This document shows, piece after piece, positions 9,245 through 17,916 of a stretch of DNA of 64,000 nucleotides. The position numbers and the translations under genes are program-made. The notes beneath the pieces are model-generated. The model saw only the letters and a program-made list of their open reading frames with translations, made no database searches and had not been told where the DNA came from. Source of the DNA: Enterococcus sp. DIV1094 (GTDB lineage: Bacteria; Bacillota; Bacilli; Lactobacillales; Enterococcaceae); contig NZ_CP147250.1 of assembly GCF_017316305.2 (NCBI RefSeq), positions 2,975,001 to 3,039,000 of the forward strand, written 5' to 3'. Position 1 is the stretch's first letter. Every line of letters starts with the position of its first letter.

Positions 9245-11457
9245 TAGTCCTCAGCTCCTTGTGCAGTTAGTATATAAGTTAATCGAAAATCGGTTTGATG
9301 TTTTTTGAAGATGGATCCTCTAAATTCTCCTTTTAGAAAAAGTTCTAATGGTTCGTCTAAAAACGGCTCTAATGAAACTGTATCTAGCTTATTTTCACCG
9401 ACCAATAATGGTCCTAATTTTTGTCCATTGGTCACACCTAGATTCAGTACTAAATCATCCTTGCCTTCCTCGATGATCTCATCCACTAAAGTGATCGTCG
9501 GGTCAACGGAATGGTCAGCAACGTGGGTGACTGTAAAATCAATTGGAAAATTACTATGACTGACGATTGGCTGGCTATGTTCATCTTTATAAAACTCACC
9601 CGTTTCACGAACATCAAATAACTTTTCTAAAGGAACCACAACATGGATCGGGCTTCTTTCAATAACGACTTCTTTTTCTTGCCAGAAACTATCACTTGCA
9701 AAAAGTAGCTTTTCTGGATCATCACTGATTGCTGTCGTTACTCGTGCGTATACGTAATAAGTGCCTGCACGTAATTCATCGTTTTGCCAAGATAAGTTGG
9801 TTGATTTATTTGTCGCAACCATGCCAGGTGTATTTTCTGTTGCCTGTTCGATTGCCGTTTGGGCACTGGTTTCTGTAATCGAAGCACCGCTCCATAATCG
9901 TTCCTTGCTAAGTTTATATTCCACATCTGTGACCAATCGCCCAGCAGGATCATACGAATCGATTGTCGTCGTTAGTTTACTTCTGCCAATTCCGACATCC
10001 GCCGTATTCGCCAAGTCAAAATTTGTTCGCTTTTTGTAGATCGCATGACGTAATCCGGAGTGACTAAATTGATTGTTTGCTAAAACTCTTGATGATGCTC
10101 CTGGAATCCCTCTTCTTACTAGTCGCTGATTTTGATTCATATAGTAAAAGTTATACCCACCCGTTGCTTCACCCGCACTATCCAGTCGGTTAAAATTCAT
10201 GTTTCGTGCAAAAAGTCCAGTTGAGCTCGAAAGATTTTGAAAACGAATAAAATCTGGCTCATTCACATTAAAATTGACGGTATTGCCTGAATTGATCTGA
10301 CCGTTACTTAAAAAAGTAGCTTGTGTATTCGGATCGATATTGACAGTTACCGCTTGGTTATTGGAAAAACTCAAAGCTCGATTGGCTGTTTGTCTATAAT
10401 GGAACTTAGCATTTTCTGCAATCGTAAAAATCACTTGCGCACCAAAGGTAAAATGCTGTTTTGAAGAAAGGATATTCACTTCGGCATTTTCTTCCACATT
10501 GATTCGTATTCGACCATCACTTCCAGCAGAACCGCCAGTACCAAATGCAAAGATAAACCCTAAGTTAACTTCAGTTTGGTGATCGATCGTTGTTTTAGAT
10601 CCTTCTGCAAAGGTGATATTATAGCCTTCCATAAATTCTTGACTATTTGTCCCAGTGCGACTAATAAAATGATTTTCTCCTTTGAAAATAAATCGCGATT
10701 GTCGATTCCATGTGAGAAGTGGTTGCGCACCCCTCCGTGCAAAATAGTTCACATTTTCAAAAATTGCATCAAAACGGATATTATCGGTTCCCGCAGAACC
10801 TAGGACGCCATAATACGTATTATTGTCATATACTTGTCCATTAGCATCTGTGAGTGTATCACTTCCAAAGTTCAGATTTCTCACAGTCGCTTGTACACCA
10901 GAAACTCTTATTCTAAAACCTGTATCGCCTGCAGCCGTACTTGCATTGTTAGCGTATAACATGTGAAATCCTTGCCCATCAATTACGACATCTTTATGGA
11001 TTTCAAATACATCCGAGGCATTGTAAAAGATATTATCTGTTAATAAAATGTGATAAGTTCCTGTTCCAGGGTCTGTGCGGATCGTTTGGAGGACGCTTCT
11101 TAACTCCGCTGCTGTTCCAGCAGTATATGGTTCTTGTTCTGTTCCATTGCCTGTTAATGGCATCAACGCTTCATTTGCTTCATTTGCTTCATGTCCTTCA
11201 GGTGCTTCCTGACTACTATCGATATGTATCTCTTCCTCCTCAATTTCTACGCTCTCTTCAGAGACATCCGTATCAACCTCATCTTCATAATGATACGCTT
11301 CGTTATTTTTTAATTCTTCAACCCCCGAATCTGTAGCTTCTGTTTCCTCGATATAAATAACATCTGTTTCTTCTGTATGCGCATGTAAATCAAGTCCATG
11401 CGAAAAAAATAAATAAAATAACCCTAGTAATATTAAGGTTTTTCCTGACTTATACAT
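9244..11457 (-). CDS. Secreted pectate-lyase-like adhesin, paralogue C
   Basis: 737 residues. Signal peptide (MYKSGKTLILLGLFYLFFSH), a very acidic linker (about 28-100, many Glu), the beta-helix domain from GTGTEQEPYTAG with VVIDGQGFHMLYA and ATVRNLNFGSDTLTDANGQV, the Ig-like segment YKLSKERLWSGASI, and a C-terminal domain HVVVPLEKLFDVRETGEF to LTYILTAQGAED. It is the first gene of the operon with the membrane protein, small secreted protein and LPxTG-like protein, and has a promoter at 11525-11554 and Shine-Dalgarno TAGGAGGGA. It is highly similar to paralogue B over the whole length. No covalent wall anchor is present. Confidence 0.83.
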   Translation of the reverse strand: MYKSGKTLILLGLFYLFFSHGLDLHAHTEETDVIYIEETEATDSGVEELKNNEAYHYEDEVDTDVSEESVEIEEEEIHIDSSQEAPEGHEANEANEALMPLTGNGTEQEPYTAGTAAELRSVLQTIRTDPGTGTYHILLTDNIFYNASDVFEIHKDVVIDGQGFHMLYANNASTAAGDTGFRIRVSGVQATVRNLNFGSDTLTDANGQVYDNNTYYGVLGSAGTDNIRFDAIFENVNYFARRGAQPLLTWNRQSRFIFKGENHFISRTGTNSQEFMEGYNITFAEGSKTTIDHQTEVNLGFIFAFGTGGSAGSDGRIRINVEENAEVNILSSKQHFTFGAQVIFTIAENAKFHYRQTANRALSFSNNQAVTVNIDPNTQATFLSNGQINSGNTVNFNVNEPDFIRFQNLSSSTGLFARNMNFNRLDSAGEATGGYNFYYMNQNQRLVRRGIPGASSRVLANNQFSHSGLRHAIYKKRTNFDLANTADVGIGRSKLTTTIDSYDPAGRLVTDVEYKLSKERLWSGASITETSAQTAIEQATENTPGMVATNKSTNLSWQNDELRAGTYYVYARVTTAISDDPEKLLFASDSFWQEKEVVIERSPIHVVVPLEKLFDVRETGEFYKDEHSQPIVSHSNFPIDFTVTHVADHSVDPTITLVDEIIEEGKDDLVLNLGVTNGQKLGPLLVGENKLDTVSLEPFLDEPLELFLKGEFRGSIFKKHQTDFRLTYILTAQGAED

Positions 11458-11524
11458 GTTTCCCTCCTAATGGAATTAAAATGATAAAATAGCAATAATA
11501 ATATTAAATATTAATAACAAAACG

Positions 11525-11554
11525 ATGATACTATGAGGGACGTAATAAAGTCAA
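11525..11554 (-). promoter_or_regulatory. Predicted sigma-A promoter of the surface operon
   Basis: On the minus strand TTGACT (11554-11549) and TATCAT (11530-11525) are separated by 18 bp, some 68 bp before the ATG at 11457. Confidence 0.55.
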
Positions 11555-11580
11555 ACAATATGTTTTTTGTTTTTTTATAC

Positions 11581-11624
11581 AAAAAAATACCTTACTAAGA
11601 AGTAAATTTCCTTAGTAAGGTATT
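11581..11624 (-). terminator. Rho-independent terminator of the fructose operon
   Basis: Perfect 14-bp arms AATACCTTACTAAG / CTTAGTAAGGTATT (11586-11599, 11611-11624), followed on the minus strand by a U run. It lies 13 bp after the fruA stop. Confidence 0.93.
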
Positions 11625-11636
11625 ATGCTTGTAAAC

Positions 11637-13565
11637 TTATGCTTCACTGACTGTTGGTGATTTTCTCAACCAACCATAAATAACGCCAGATACAACTGCA
11701 CCAATTGCGATAAACAACAAGTACATCAACGGATGACTTAATAAGAATACAACGAAGATTCCGCCATGTGGTGCTAACAATTTAATACCGAATGCACCAA
11801 CTAATCCACCGGTCAATGCTGAACCGATAATGAAACTTGGAATCGCTCTGATTGGATCAGCTGCAGCAAATGGGATCGAACCTTCTGTCACAAACGAAAG
11901 CCCCATAACAATATTTGTTAAGCCAGCATCTTGATCTGTTTTGCTGAATTTATTTTTGAACAAACGTGTTGCGACGAAAATCGCTAACGGCGGAACCATC
12001 CCTCCTGCCATAACAGAAGCCATTACGACACTACCACCAGTGGCAACCGTTGTTGCTAAAGTAGCTGTACCAAAGACATAAGCTGCTTTGTTGATTGGTC
12101 CACCTAAATCGGCAGCCATCATTCCAGCAAGTAATGCGCCTAGTAGTGCTGCATTTGAACCGCTAAGTCCAGACAAGAAAGCATTCAACCCATCATTGAT
12201 TGCTTTCATTGGTACGTTGACCATCAACATCAAGAAACCGGTAATCAATAACCCGAAGACAGGATAGAATAAAATCGTTTTGATTCCTTCAAGTGATTTC
12301 GGTAAGTTTTTGAAGAGTTTACGCAAGAAGACGATTACGTAACCAGCTAAGAAACCACCGATCAATGCACCTAAGAAACCTGCGCCACCTGTATTCGCTA
12401 ATGCTCCAGCGGCAAAACCAACGATCAATCCAGGACGATCACCAATACTTGAAGCAATAAATCCAGCTAAGACTGGTAACATGAAGCCAAATGCGGCTTG
12501 ACCGATTTGATTGAACCAGCTCGCTGCTTGGTTGTAGTTCCCAAGGTTTGCTAATTGATCTTGTGGTACACCCATGAATTGGTCCACCATAAATGATAAG
12601 GCAATGGCGATCCCGCCACCGATAACGAATGGTAGCATGTGAGAAACACCGTTCATCAAATCTTTATAGATTCGTTGTCCGATCGTACCATCCGCATTTC
12701 CTTCATCTGCCGCATTTTCTTTTCCATCACCATGGAAAACTGGCGCTGAACCACTGATTGCTATATTGATCAATTCTTCCGTTTTACGGATACCGTCACT
12801 TACTGGGCGATTGACTAATTCTTTTCCGTCGAAACGATTCATTTCGACTTTTTTATCAGCGGCAACGATGACACCGTCTGCACGTGCAATGTCTTCAGCA
12901 GTCAAACGATTTTTGATACCTTCAGATCCATTTGTTTCAACTTTGATCTCTACGCCCATCTCTTTGGCTTTTTTCTTCAACGCATCTTCTGCCATGTACG
13001 TATGTGCGATCCCTGTTGGACACGCTGTTACTGCAACGATAAATTTTTTGTCTGATGAAGAAACTGTTTGCGCTGCTTCTTCTTGTTCCGCTACTGCTTC
13101 AGCTTCTTTTTGTTGTTCTGCTGTTTGGAACAATTCTTGGACTTCTTCAGGTGTTGCAGCTTCTTTTAATTTCCCAACAAAATCTGGATCGATCAGCAAA
13201 CGTGACAATGCAGCTAATGCTTGCAAATGCGTGTCGTTTGCTCCTTCTGGTGCAGCGATCATAAAGAATAAGAAAGTTGGTTGACCATCAAGCGCTTCAT
13301 AGTCTACCCCTTTGTTACTTTTCGCAAACAAAACAGTTGCTTCTTTCACTGCTGCATTTTTCGCATGTGGCATCGCGATGCCGTCACCTAAACCAGTAGA
13401 TGTTTGTGCTTCACGAGCTAAAATTCCTTCTTTATAAATTTCGATATCTGAGATGCGACCTGCATCATACATTTTTTGGACCATTTCATCGATGGCACCT
13501 TTTTTATCAGTTGCCTGTAGGTCCATGATCATCGCATCTTTGATCATTAAGTCTTTGATTTCCAT
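11637..13565 (-). CDS. fruA: PTS fructose transporter, fused EIIABC
   Basis: 642 residues. It takes up fructose and phosphorylates it to fructose-1-phosphate at the membrane. The EIIA domain (about 1-150) carries the phospho-His in GIAMPHAKN (His67). A Glu/Ala-rich linker leads to EIIB (about 172-275) with the phospho-Cys in VTACPTGIAHT (Cys182). EIIC (about 300-630) has the loop GDRPGLIVGFAAGALANTGG and several membrane segments. The size is normal for a complete FruA. It is the third gene of fruR-fruK-fruA, 18 bp after fruK, with a strong terminator behind it. Confidence 0.96.
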   Translation of the reverse strand: MEIKDLMIKDAMIMDLQATDKKGAIDEMVQKMYDAGRISDIEIYKEGILAREAQTSTGLGDGIAMPHAKNAAVKEATVLFAKSNKGVDYEALDGQPTFLFFMIAAPEGANDTHLQALAALSRLLIDPDFVGKLKEAATPEEVQELFQTAEQQKEAEAVAEQEEAAQTVSSSDKKFIVAVTACPTGIAHTYMAEDALKKKAKEMGVEIKVETNGSEGIKNRLTAEDIARADGVIVAADKKVEMNRFDGKELVNRPVSDGIRKTEELINIAISGSAPVFHGDGKENAADEGNADGTIGQRIYKDLMNGVSHMLPFVIGGGIAIALSFMVDQFMGVPQDQLANLGNYNQAASWFNQIGQAAFGFMLPVLAGFIASSIGDRPGLIVGFAAGALANTGGAGFLGALIGGFLAGYVIVFLRKLFKNLPKSLEGIKTILFYPVFGLLITGFLMLMVNVPMKAINDGLNAFLSGLSGSNAALLGALLAGMMAADLGGPINKAAYVFGTATLATTVATGGSVVMASVMAGGMVPPLAIFVATRLFKNKFSKTDQDAGLTNIVMGLSFVTEGSIPFAAADPIRAIPSFIIGSALTGGLVGAFGIKLLAPHGGIFVVFLLSHPLMYLLFIAIGAVVSGVIYGWLRKSPTVSEA

Positions 13566-13583
13566 GATGTACCCCCCACGATA

Positions 13584-14498
13584 TTAATCAATTTTAGTAA
13601 TTTCTACTTCTGGTAATAATTCATCGATAAACGAGCGAACCGCTAAATCATCTGAAAAAGCTGTCGCGCTGCCGCATGCCACGCCCCATTTGAATGCTTC
13701 CACCGCATCTGCCTGTTTGCTATATGAACCGATAAAGCCAGCAATCATCGAATCTCCGGCACCAACTGAGTTTTTCAATGGACGAACTAAGACGTTTGAA
13801 CGATAAGTGCCATCTTTTGTAAATAATAAAGCCCCGTCGCCTGCCATTGAGATCAAGACATTTTTCGCTCCTTCTTCTAATAATTTCTTACCATAAGGAA
13901 GGATGTCTTCGACTGAATCAAAAGTTACATTATATAATTCAGCTAATTCGTGATTATTCGGCTTGATCAATAATGGTTCTCTTTTCAAGGCTTCCTTCAA
14001 GTCATCGCCCGTCGTATCGATCACAAACTCTGCCCCTTTTTCACGGATGATCTCGATCAACTCTTGGTAGAATCCGGCACGTAAACTTGCAGGCGTACTT
14101 CCAGATAACACCACGATGTCGTTTGCTCCAACGGTGGCTAATTCTGCTTTTAGACGGTCGATTGCTTGATCTGAAATCATCGGTCCTTGTCCATTGATCT
14201 CTGTTTCAGAATCAGATTTTAGTTTGATGTTGATCCGCGTATCTTCTTCTACTTGCGTAAAAGCGGTCGCGATCTGCTCTTCTTTTAACCAGTCAGAAAT
14301 AAAGTTTCCAGTGAATCCACCTAGAAAACCTAATGCAGTCGATTCAGAATCGATGCGTTTCAAAATACGAGAAACGTTGATCCCTTTTCCGCCAGGCACT
14401 TTGAAATCTTCGGTCATACGGTTTAAATCACAGAGTTTTAATCCGTCAACACGTACGATAAAATCGATCGATGGATTAAGTGTTACTGTATAAATCAT
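13584..14498 (-). CDS. fruK: 1-phosphofructokinase
   Basis: 304 residues, PfkB/ribokinase fold. It phosphorylates fructose-1-phosphate, the FruA product, to fructose-1,6-bisphosphate. Seen: the N-terminal signature MIYTVTLNPSIDFIVRVD, the sugar-binding VPGGKGINVSR and the catalytic GAGDSMIAGF near residue 250, where Asp is the base. Start ATG with Shine-Dalgarno AAGGAGG. Its ATG overlaps the fruR stop (ATGA), so the two are translationally coupled. Confidence 0.96.
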   Translation of the reverse strand: MIYTVTLNPSIDFIVRVDGLKLCDLNRMTEDFKVPGGKGINVSRILKRIDSESTALGFLGGFTGNFISDWLKEEQIATAFTQVEEDTRINIKLKSDSETEINGQGPMISDQAIDRLKAELATVGANDIVVLSGSTPASLRAGFYQELIEIIREKGAEFVIDTTGDDLKEALKREPLLIKPNNHELAELYNVTFDSVEDILPYGKKLLEEGAKNVLISMAGDGALLFTKDGTYRSNVLVRPLKNSVGAGDSMIAGFIGSYSKQADAVEAFKWGVACGSATAFSDDLAVRSFIDELLPEVEITKID

Positions 14499-15247
14499 TG
14501 ATTTGCCTCCTTGATTGTTGTCCGTTCGCTATAAGCAGATTGAAATTCTAATGGACAACGTTCGGTTATGATCGTGGCAGCTTGTAGTGGTGCAACAGAA
14601 ACAAATGTTTGTTTATTGAACTTTGTATGATCAAGTAAAATATAACTATCTTGAGCATTCGCAATCGCTAATCGCTTAACAGCGGCTTCTTCTGGATCTG
14701 GTGTCGTAAATCCACGTTCCAGATGTACGCCATTCATTCCCATAAATGCTTTATTAAAATGATAATCACTTAACTGACTGAGCGTGCTTGCCCCTAATAC
14801 GGCATTTGTTGACAGTTTCACTTGCCCACCCAAGACAATGGTTGGTATTTGCAGATCAACTAAAGCAGAAGCGTGTTTTACCGAATTAGTCACAACAGTT
14901 ATCTGTTTCCCCTTTAAAAATGGAATGATCTCTAATGTCGTTGAGCCCGCATCGAGATAAATGACCTCGTCATCATTCACAAGCTCTGCTGCCAATTGAG
15001 CGATGACTTGTTTTTCATGAACGTTTTTGAGCGTTTTTTCACTCATATTCTGTTCAAAGCCTAAAAGATCCTCTTTTTTTGCTCCCCCATGGATACGTTG
15101 CAATAAACCTTCATCTTCTAATTCTTGAAGATCCCGTCTAATCGTTGATTCAGAAGCATCTAACAAAGTAACTAACTCTTGGGACTTGACGATTTTGTGT
15201 TGCTCCAATAGTTGCAAGATTTTCTGTTTGCGTTCTTCTGTAAGCAT
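14495..15247 (-). CDS. fruR: DeoR-family regulator of the fructose operon
   Basis: 250 residues from MLTEERKQKILQLLEQHKIV. I moved the start from the longest frame (15376) to ATG 15245-15247, because a Shine-Dalgarno GAGGTG precedes this ATG and the extra 43 residues do not look like protein of this family. N-terminal winged HTH (SQELVTLLDASESTIRRDLQEL, then RIHGGA), C-terminal DeoRC sugar-phosphate sensor with DAGSTTLEI and VVTNS. The usual effector in this family is fructose-1-phosphate or a related ester. It probably represses its own operon through the decamer repeats at 15307-15336. Confidence 0.93.
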   Translation of the reverse strand: MLTEERKQKILQLLEQHKIVKSQELVTLLDASESTIRRDLQELEDEGLLQRIHGGAKKEDLLGFEQNMSEKTLKNVHEKQVIAQLAAELVNDDEVIYLDAGSTTLEIIPFLKGKQITVVTNSVKHASALVDLQIPTIVLGGQVKLSTNAVLGASTLSQLSDYHFNKAFMGMNGVHLERGFTTPDPEEAAVKRLAIANAQDSYILLDHTKFNKQTFVSVAPLQAATIITERCPLEFQSAYSERTTIKEANQ

Positions 15248-15306
15248 TTCCACGATCACCTCACGATAGATTTTAGCATATTTTATTCTATTATTCAACA
15301 CAATAC

Positions 15307-15336
15307 GTTCAAAAACATTCAAAAACAATAAAAAAC
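15307..15336 (-). promoter_or_regulatory. fruR: Tandem decamers upstream of fruR, likely FruR operator
   Basis: Three head-to-tail 10-mers on the plus strand: GTTCAAAAAC, ATTCAAAAAC, AATAAAAAAC. They lie 60-90 bp before the fruR ATG. A TATACA (-10-like, 15345-15340 on the minus strand) sits just before them. DeoR-type sugar regulators often bind such direct repeats; binding here is inferred. Confidence 0.55.
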
Positions 15337-15366
15337 GAGTGTATAGTGATTGAACCCACAAAAACG

Positions 15367-15415
15367 AAAGCGACATCCCAAAAAATAGAATACCACTTTT
15401 CGAGGATGTCGCTTT
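15367..15415 (-). terminator. Probable terminator of the unknown gene at 15545
   Basis: Perfect 12-bp arms AAAGCGACATCC / GGATGTCGCTTT (15367-15378, 15404-15415) with a 25-nt loop. The minus strand continues CGTTTTTG. It sits between the unknown gene and fruR; the loop is long, so strength is uncertain. Confidence 0.6.
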
Positions 15416-15544
15416 ATTTATGGTTGGGAATGGTTATTTTCCCAGCTCTTTATTAAGTAAAAAAATCAGTCGATTCAATCCTTAATTGTTCAGTACATGG
15501 ATTGGCAATTAGGATTGGTACTGAAGAACCCTTTTGATAAGGAC

Positions 15545-16870
15545 TTAATTTTTTTGCATCAATAGGTTACCTGTTAATTCCACTTGATCTAACAAGACGA
15601 CCCGTAGACGTTTTTCTCCTTGGACCGCATCAAAACTTAACCGACCTTTTCTCTTACGGATTCGCTTGAATTTGATCGTTGATAATCGATCGCTGATTTC
15701 TTCCATCGGAAAATCGGATAAAAACTTGGTCGGAACGTAAATCCGTAATGAGGTCAGATAATCCCGATACATTTCATCTGGTGCTTCTACGTTTAAATAT
15801 TCATTGATGTAATAGGTATAAGCATCGATGCCATTATCTAACGTGAAAGTTGGATCGATCACTTTATAACAAATCAACTGACTATGGTTTTCATCGACCC
15901 AAGGAAAAAATGCTTGGCGATTAAGGACGCCTCTCGCTCTTTTTTCTTTATAGTCATAAGTCGAAAAATCATAGTTTCTTGTCACAAAAAATGTTGCTTT
16001 TTTCTTTTCTGTTGGTTGCATCAAATGGTTTTGATATTGAACAGATTGTAAGGAATCTTTCGTATAGGCATATTCGACAAATGGTTCCTTCAATAAGCCT
16101 ACCCCATTATCCCAAGATAAATGATCAAAACCTAATTGATCGCGGTAGTATTGTTGAAATTTTAAGTTCGTCTCACTTTGCCAACGGAAAGGATCACGAT
16201 ACAACTGGATACCAATGACTTGATTGTCAAATTGTGTGATCTTTTCCACTTGCTGAACTTCTAAAAATATCTCTTTAGGAATCAAACGATAGTAATAACT
16301 ACTATAATACATTTCCCAACAAGAAGTGAAACAACGTCCTTCGACCATCAAATCATAGCCCGGGAACTGGTTGCAATCAACGATCACTTGCCCATCAGAC
16401 CCTTTGATTTTCGGCAACTTATCGATCATCTGTGAAGATTCAAATGTCAATCGCTCGTCGATCGACTGTGTATTATGGTATAGATATTCTTCGACACTTC
16501 TCATATAGGCAAAAATGCCGTGTTTTTGCATTTTTGTTTGAAGATAATTGCGAATCACCGATTCATTTTTTTCGAATATTTTCCAAGTAAACTGATAATC
16601 GACTTGAAGGTGGTGGTAGCCAAACTCAAAGCGACAAACGAAATCTCTTTCAATGATTTCAAGCCAACCGATTTCACGATCATCAATTTCATCTAATGCT
16701 TGTTTTAGCTTCACCAAGGTATACGGTTCTTTTATCTGACGAGAGGATTGAAAAAATTCAGGGACAAGTAAGATACGAGTAAGTACGGACCAATCATAGG
16801 CTTCTTCTTTTTCGTTCTCACGTTCTCTTTTTATGACGAGACGGAGCATCATTTTTCTTTCTGGTACCAT
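15545..16870 (-). CDS. Conserved-looking protein of unknown function, 441 residues
   Basis: I do not recognise this protein. I start it at ATG 16868-16870 (MVPERKMMLRLVIKRERENE), because the Shine-Dalgarno GAGAGAGGTGA lies inside the longer TTG-started frame. It has no signal peptide or membrane segment. It is rich in Tyr, Phe, Arg and Glu, with motifs such as CNQFPGYDLMVEGRCFTSCWEMYYSSYYYRL (Cys at both ends) and a basic C-terminal stretch IKFKRIRKRKGRLSF. The composition suggests a soluble cytoplasmic protein with beta content. It is monocistronic, divergent from the 49-residue gene at 16997, and upstream of the fructose operon with no visible link to it. Confidence 0.75.
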   Translation of the reverse strand: MVPERKMMLRLVIKRERENEKEEAYDWSVLTRILLVPEFFQSSRQIKEPYTLVKLKQALDEIDDREIGWLEIIERDFVCRFEFGYHHLQVDYQFTWKIFEKNESVIRNYLQTKMQKHGIFAYMRSVEEYLYHNTQSIDERLTFESSQMIDKLPKIKGSDGQVIVDCNQFPGYDLMVEGRCFTSCWEMYYSSYYYRLIPKEIFLEVQQVEKITQFDNQVIGIQLYRDPFRWQSETNLKFQQYYRDQLGFDHLSWDNGVGLLKEPFVEYAYTKDSLQSVQYQNHLMQPTEKKKATFFVTRNYDFSTYDYKEKRARGVLNRQAFFPWVDENHSQLICYKVIDPTFTLDNGIDAYTYYINEYLNVEAPDEMYRDYLTSLRIYVPTKFLSDFPMEEISDRLSTIKFKRIRKRKGRLSFDAVQGEKRLRVVLLDQVELTGNLLMQKN

Positions 16871-16996
16871 CTTTCTCACCTCTCTCAAATCTCTTTATAA
16901 TCAAATTATAACGAATAATAAAAAAAAACTAAAACTTTTCGTCTTATAGCGCGTAATAAATGGTACCGTGTTAAAATAAAATCAGAGGTGATAAAT

Positions 16997-17146
16997 ATGG
17001 GATTGAAATTTGAACGTACCGACAACTTAGACAAACTATTCGAATCTTTTGGCGTTGATCCTGAAAAAACCGTCGCTTCAAAAGAAGAAATCGACCGCTT
17101 TTTAAAACCAAAGAGCGAACCAAAAAAAGACAAAAAAAAGAAATAA
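16997..17146 (+). CDS. Small conserved protein, 49 residues (resembles SPJ_0845 family)
   Basis: ATG 16997-16999 behind Shine-Dalgarno AGAGGTGAT encodes MGLKFERTDNLDKLFESFGV, followed by DPEKTVASKEEIDRFLKP and a Lys-rich tail KKDKKKK. The clear ribosome site, amphipathic N-terminus and a strong hairpin straight after the stop argue that it is real. From memory it resembles a short streptococcal/enterococcal family (SPJ_0845) with no known role. A basic, highly charged soluble protein. Confidence 0.72.
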   Translation: MGLKFERTDNLDKLFESFGVDPEKTVASKEEIDRFLKPKSEPKKDKKKK

Positions 17147-17152
17147 ACAAGA

Positions 17153-17216
17153 AAGACTTGATGTCTTAGTTTTTGAAAGTTCTCCTTTCACACTAAGTCT
17201 CAAGTCTTATTTGTTT
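17153..17216 (+). terminator. Long hairpin terminator between the 49-residue gene and engB
   Basis: AAGACTTGA (17153-17161) pairs with TCAAGTCTT (17200-17208), with inner stems CTTAG/CTAAG and TGAAAG/CTTTCA. A T-rich stretch follows on the plus strand. It is placed to end both converging genes. Confidence 0.75.
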
Positions 17217-17802
17217 ATTCTGCAATCGCGTCTTCGATCGCTTGCCACGCCTCTTCTTTTCCTTGCTTTGTCACAGAAGAAAACAAGATGAACGTATCAT
17301 TACGATCAAAATTCAACGCTTTTTTGATTTCGCTTTCGTGTTTGTTCCATTTTCCACGAGGAATTTTATCTGCTTTTGTCGCAACGACGATGACTGGAAT
17401 ATCATAATATTTCAAGAATTCGTACATTTGGATGTCTTCTTGTGAGGGTTTGTGACGAACATCGACAAGTGAGACAACGGCTTTTAGTTGTTCTCTAGAT
17501 GTCAAATAAGTTTCGATCATCTGTCCCCATTTGGCACGTTCTGTTTTAGAGACTTTCGCGTAACCATAGCCAGGGACATCAACAAAATGCAAGGCATTTT
17601 CAATCAAGTAAAAATTCAAAGTTTGCGTTTTCCCCGGTTTTCCTGATGTACGTGCAAGATTCTTTCGATCGATCAATGTATTGATGAACGATGATTTTCC
17701 GACATTCGAGCGACCTGCCAAGGCGATCTCTGGTAAATCTGTTTCCGGATATTGTTTTGGTGCAACTGCACTGATCACGATCTCCGCATGATGGACTTTC
17801 AT
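17215..17802 (-). CDS. engB: Ribosome biogenesis GTPase EngB (YihA/YsxC)
   Basis: 195 residues. An essential GTPase that helps late assembly of the 50S subunit. G1 [12 protein letters not shown] (about 31-42), G3 DVPGYG (about 74), G4 TKAD (about 143) and G5 SSVT are all present, and [16 protein letters not shown] is the family switch I stretch. The size is typical. It is downstream of clpX, as in many Firmicutes, but the hairpin at 17866-17912 separates them, so it probably has some independent transcription. Shine-Dalgarno TAAGGAGAG. Confidence 0.97.
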   Translation of the reverse strand: MKVHHAEIVISAVAPKQYPETDLPEIALAGRSNVGKSSFINTLIDRKNLARTSGKPGKTQTLNFYLIENALHFVDVPGYGYAKVSKTERAKWGQMIETYLTSREQLKAVVSLVDVRHKPSQEDIQMYEFLKYYDIPVIVVATKADKIPRGKWNKHESEIKKALNFDRNDTFILFSSVTKQGKEEAWQAIEDAIAE

Positions 17803-17857
17803 ATACTCTCTCTCCTTAAAGCGGTATAGCGAATCCGTTCATTTCCGCTTCCTTCGC

Positions 17858-17912
17858 TAAAATAAAAAGGAGTAGTCGAAAAAGCTTCAAAAACTTTCAC
17901 GACTGCTCCTTT
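17858..17912 (-). terminator. Rho-independent terminator after clpX
   Basis: Thirteen-base arms (17866-17878, 17900-17912, one mismatch) with a 21-nt loop, followed on the minus strand by a U-rich tail, five bases after the clpX stop region. Confidence 0.82.
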
Positions 17913-17916
17913 CATT

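Noticed and set aside
12766..13284. 172-codon plus-strand ORF inside fruA
   Set aside because: It lies fully opposite the EIIA/EIIB coding frame, with no ribosome site and a Ser/Ala-rich shadow composition.
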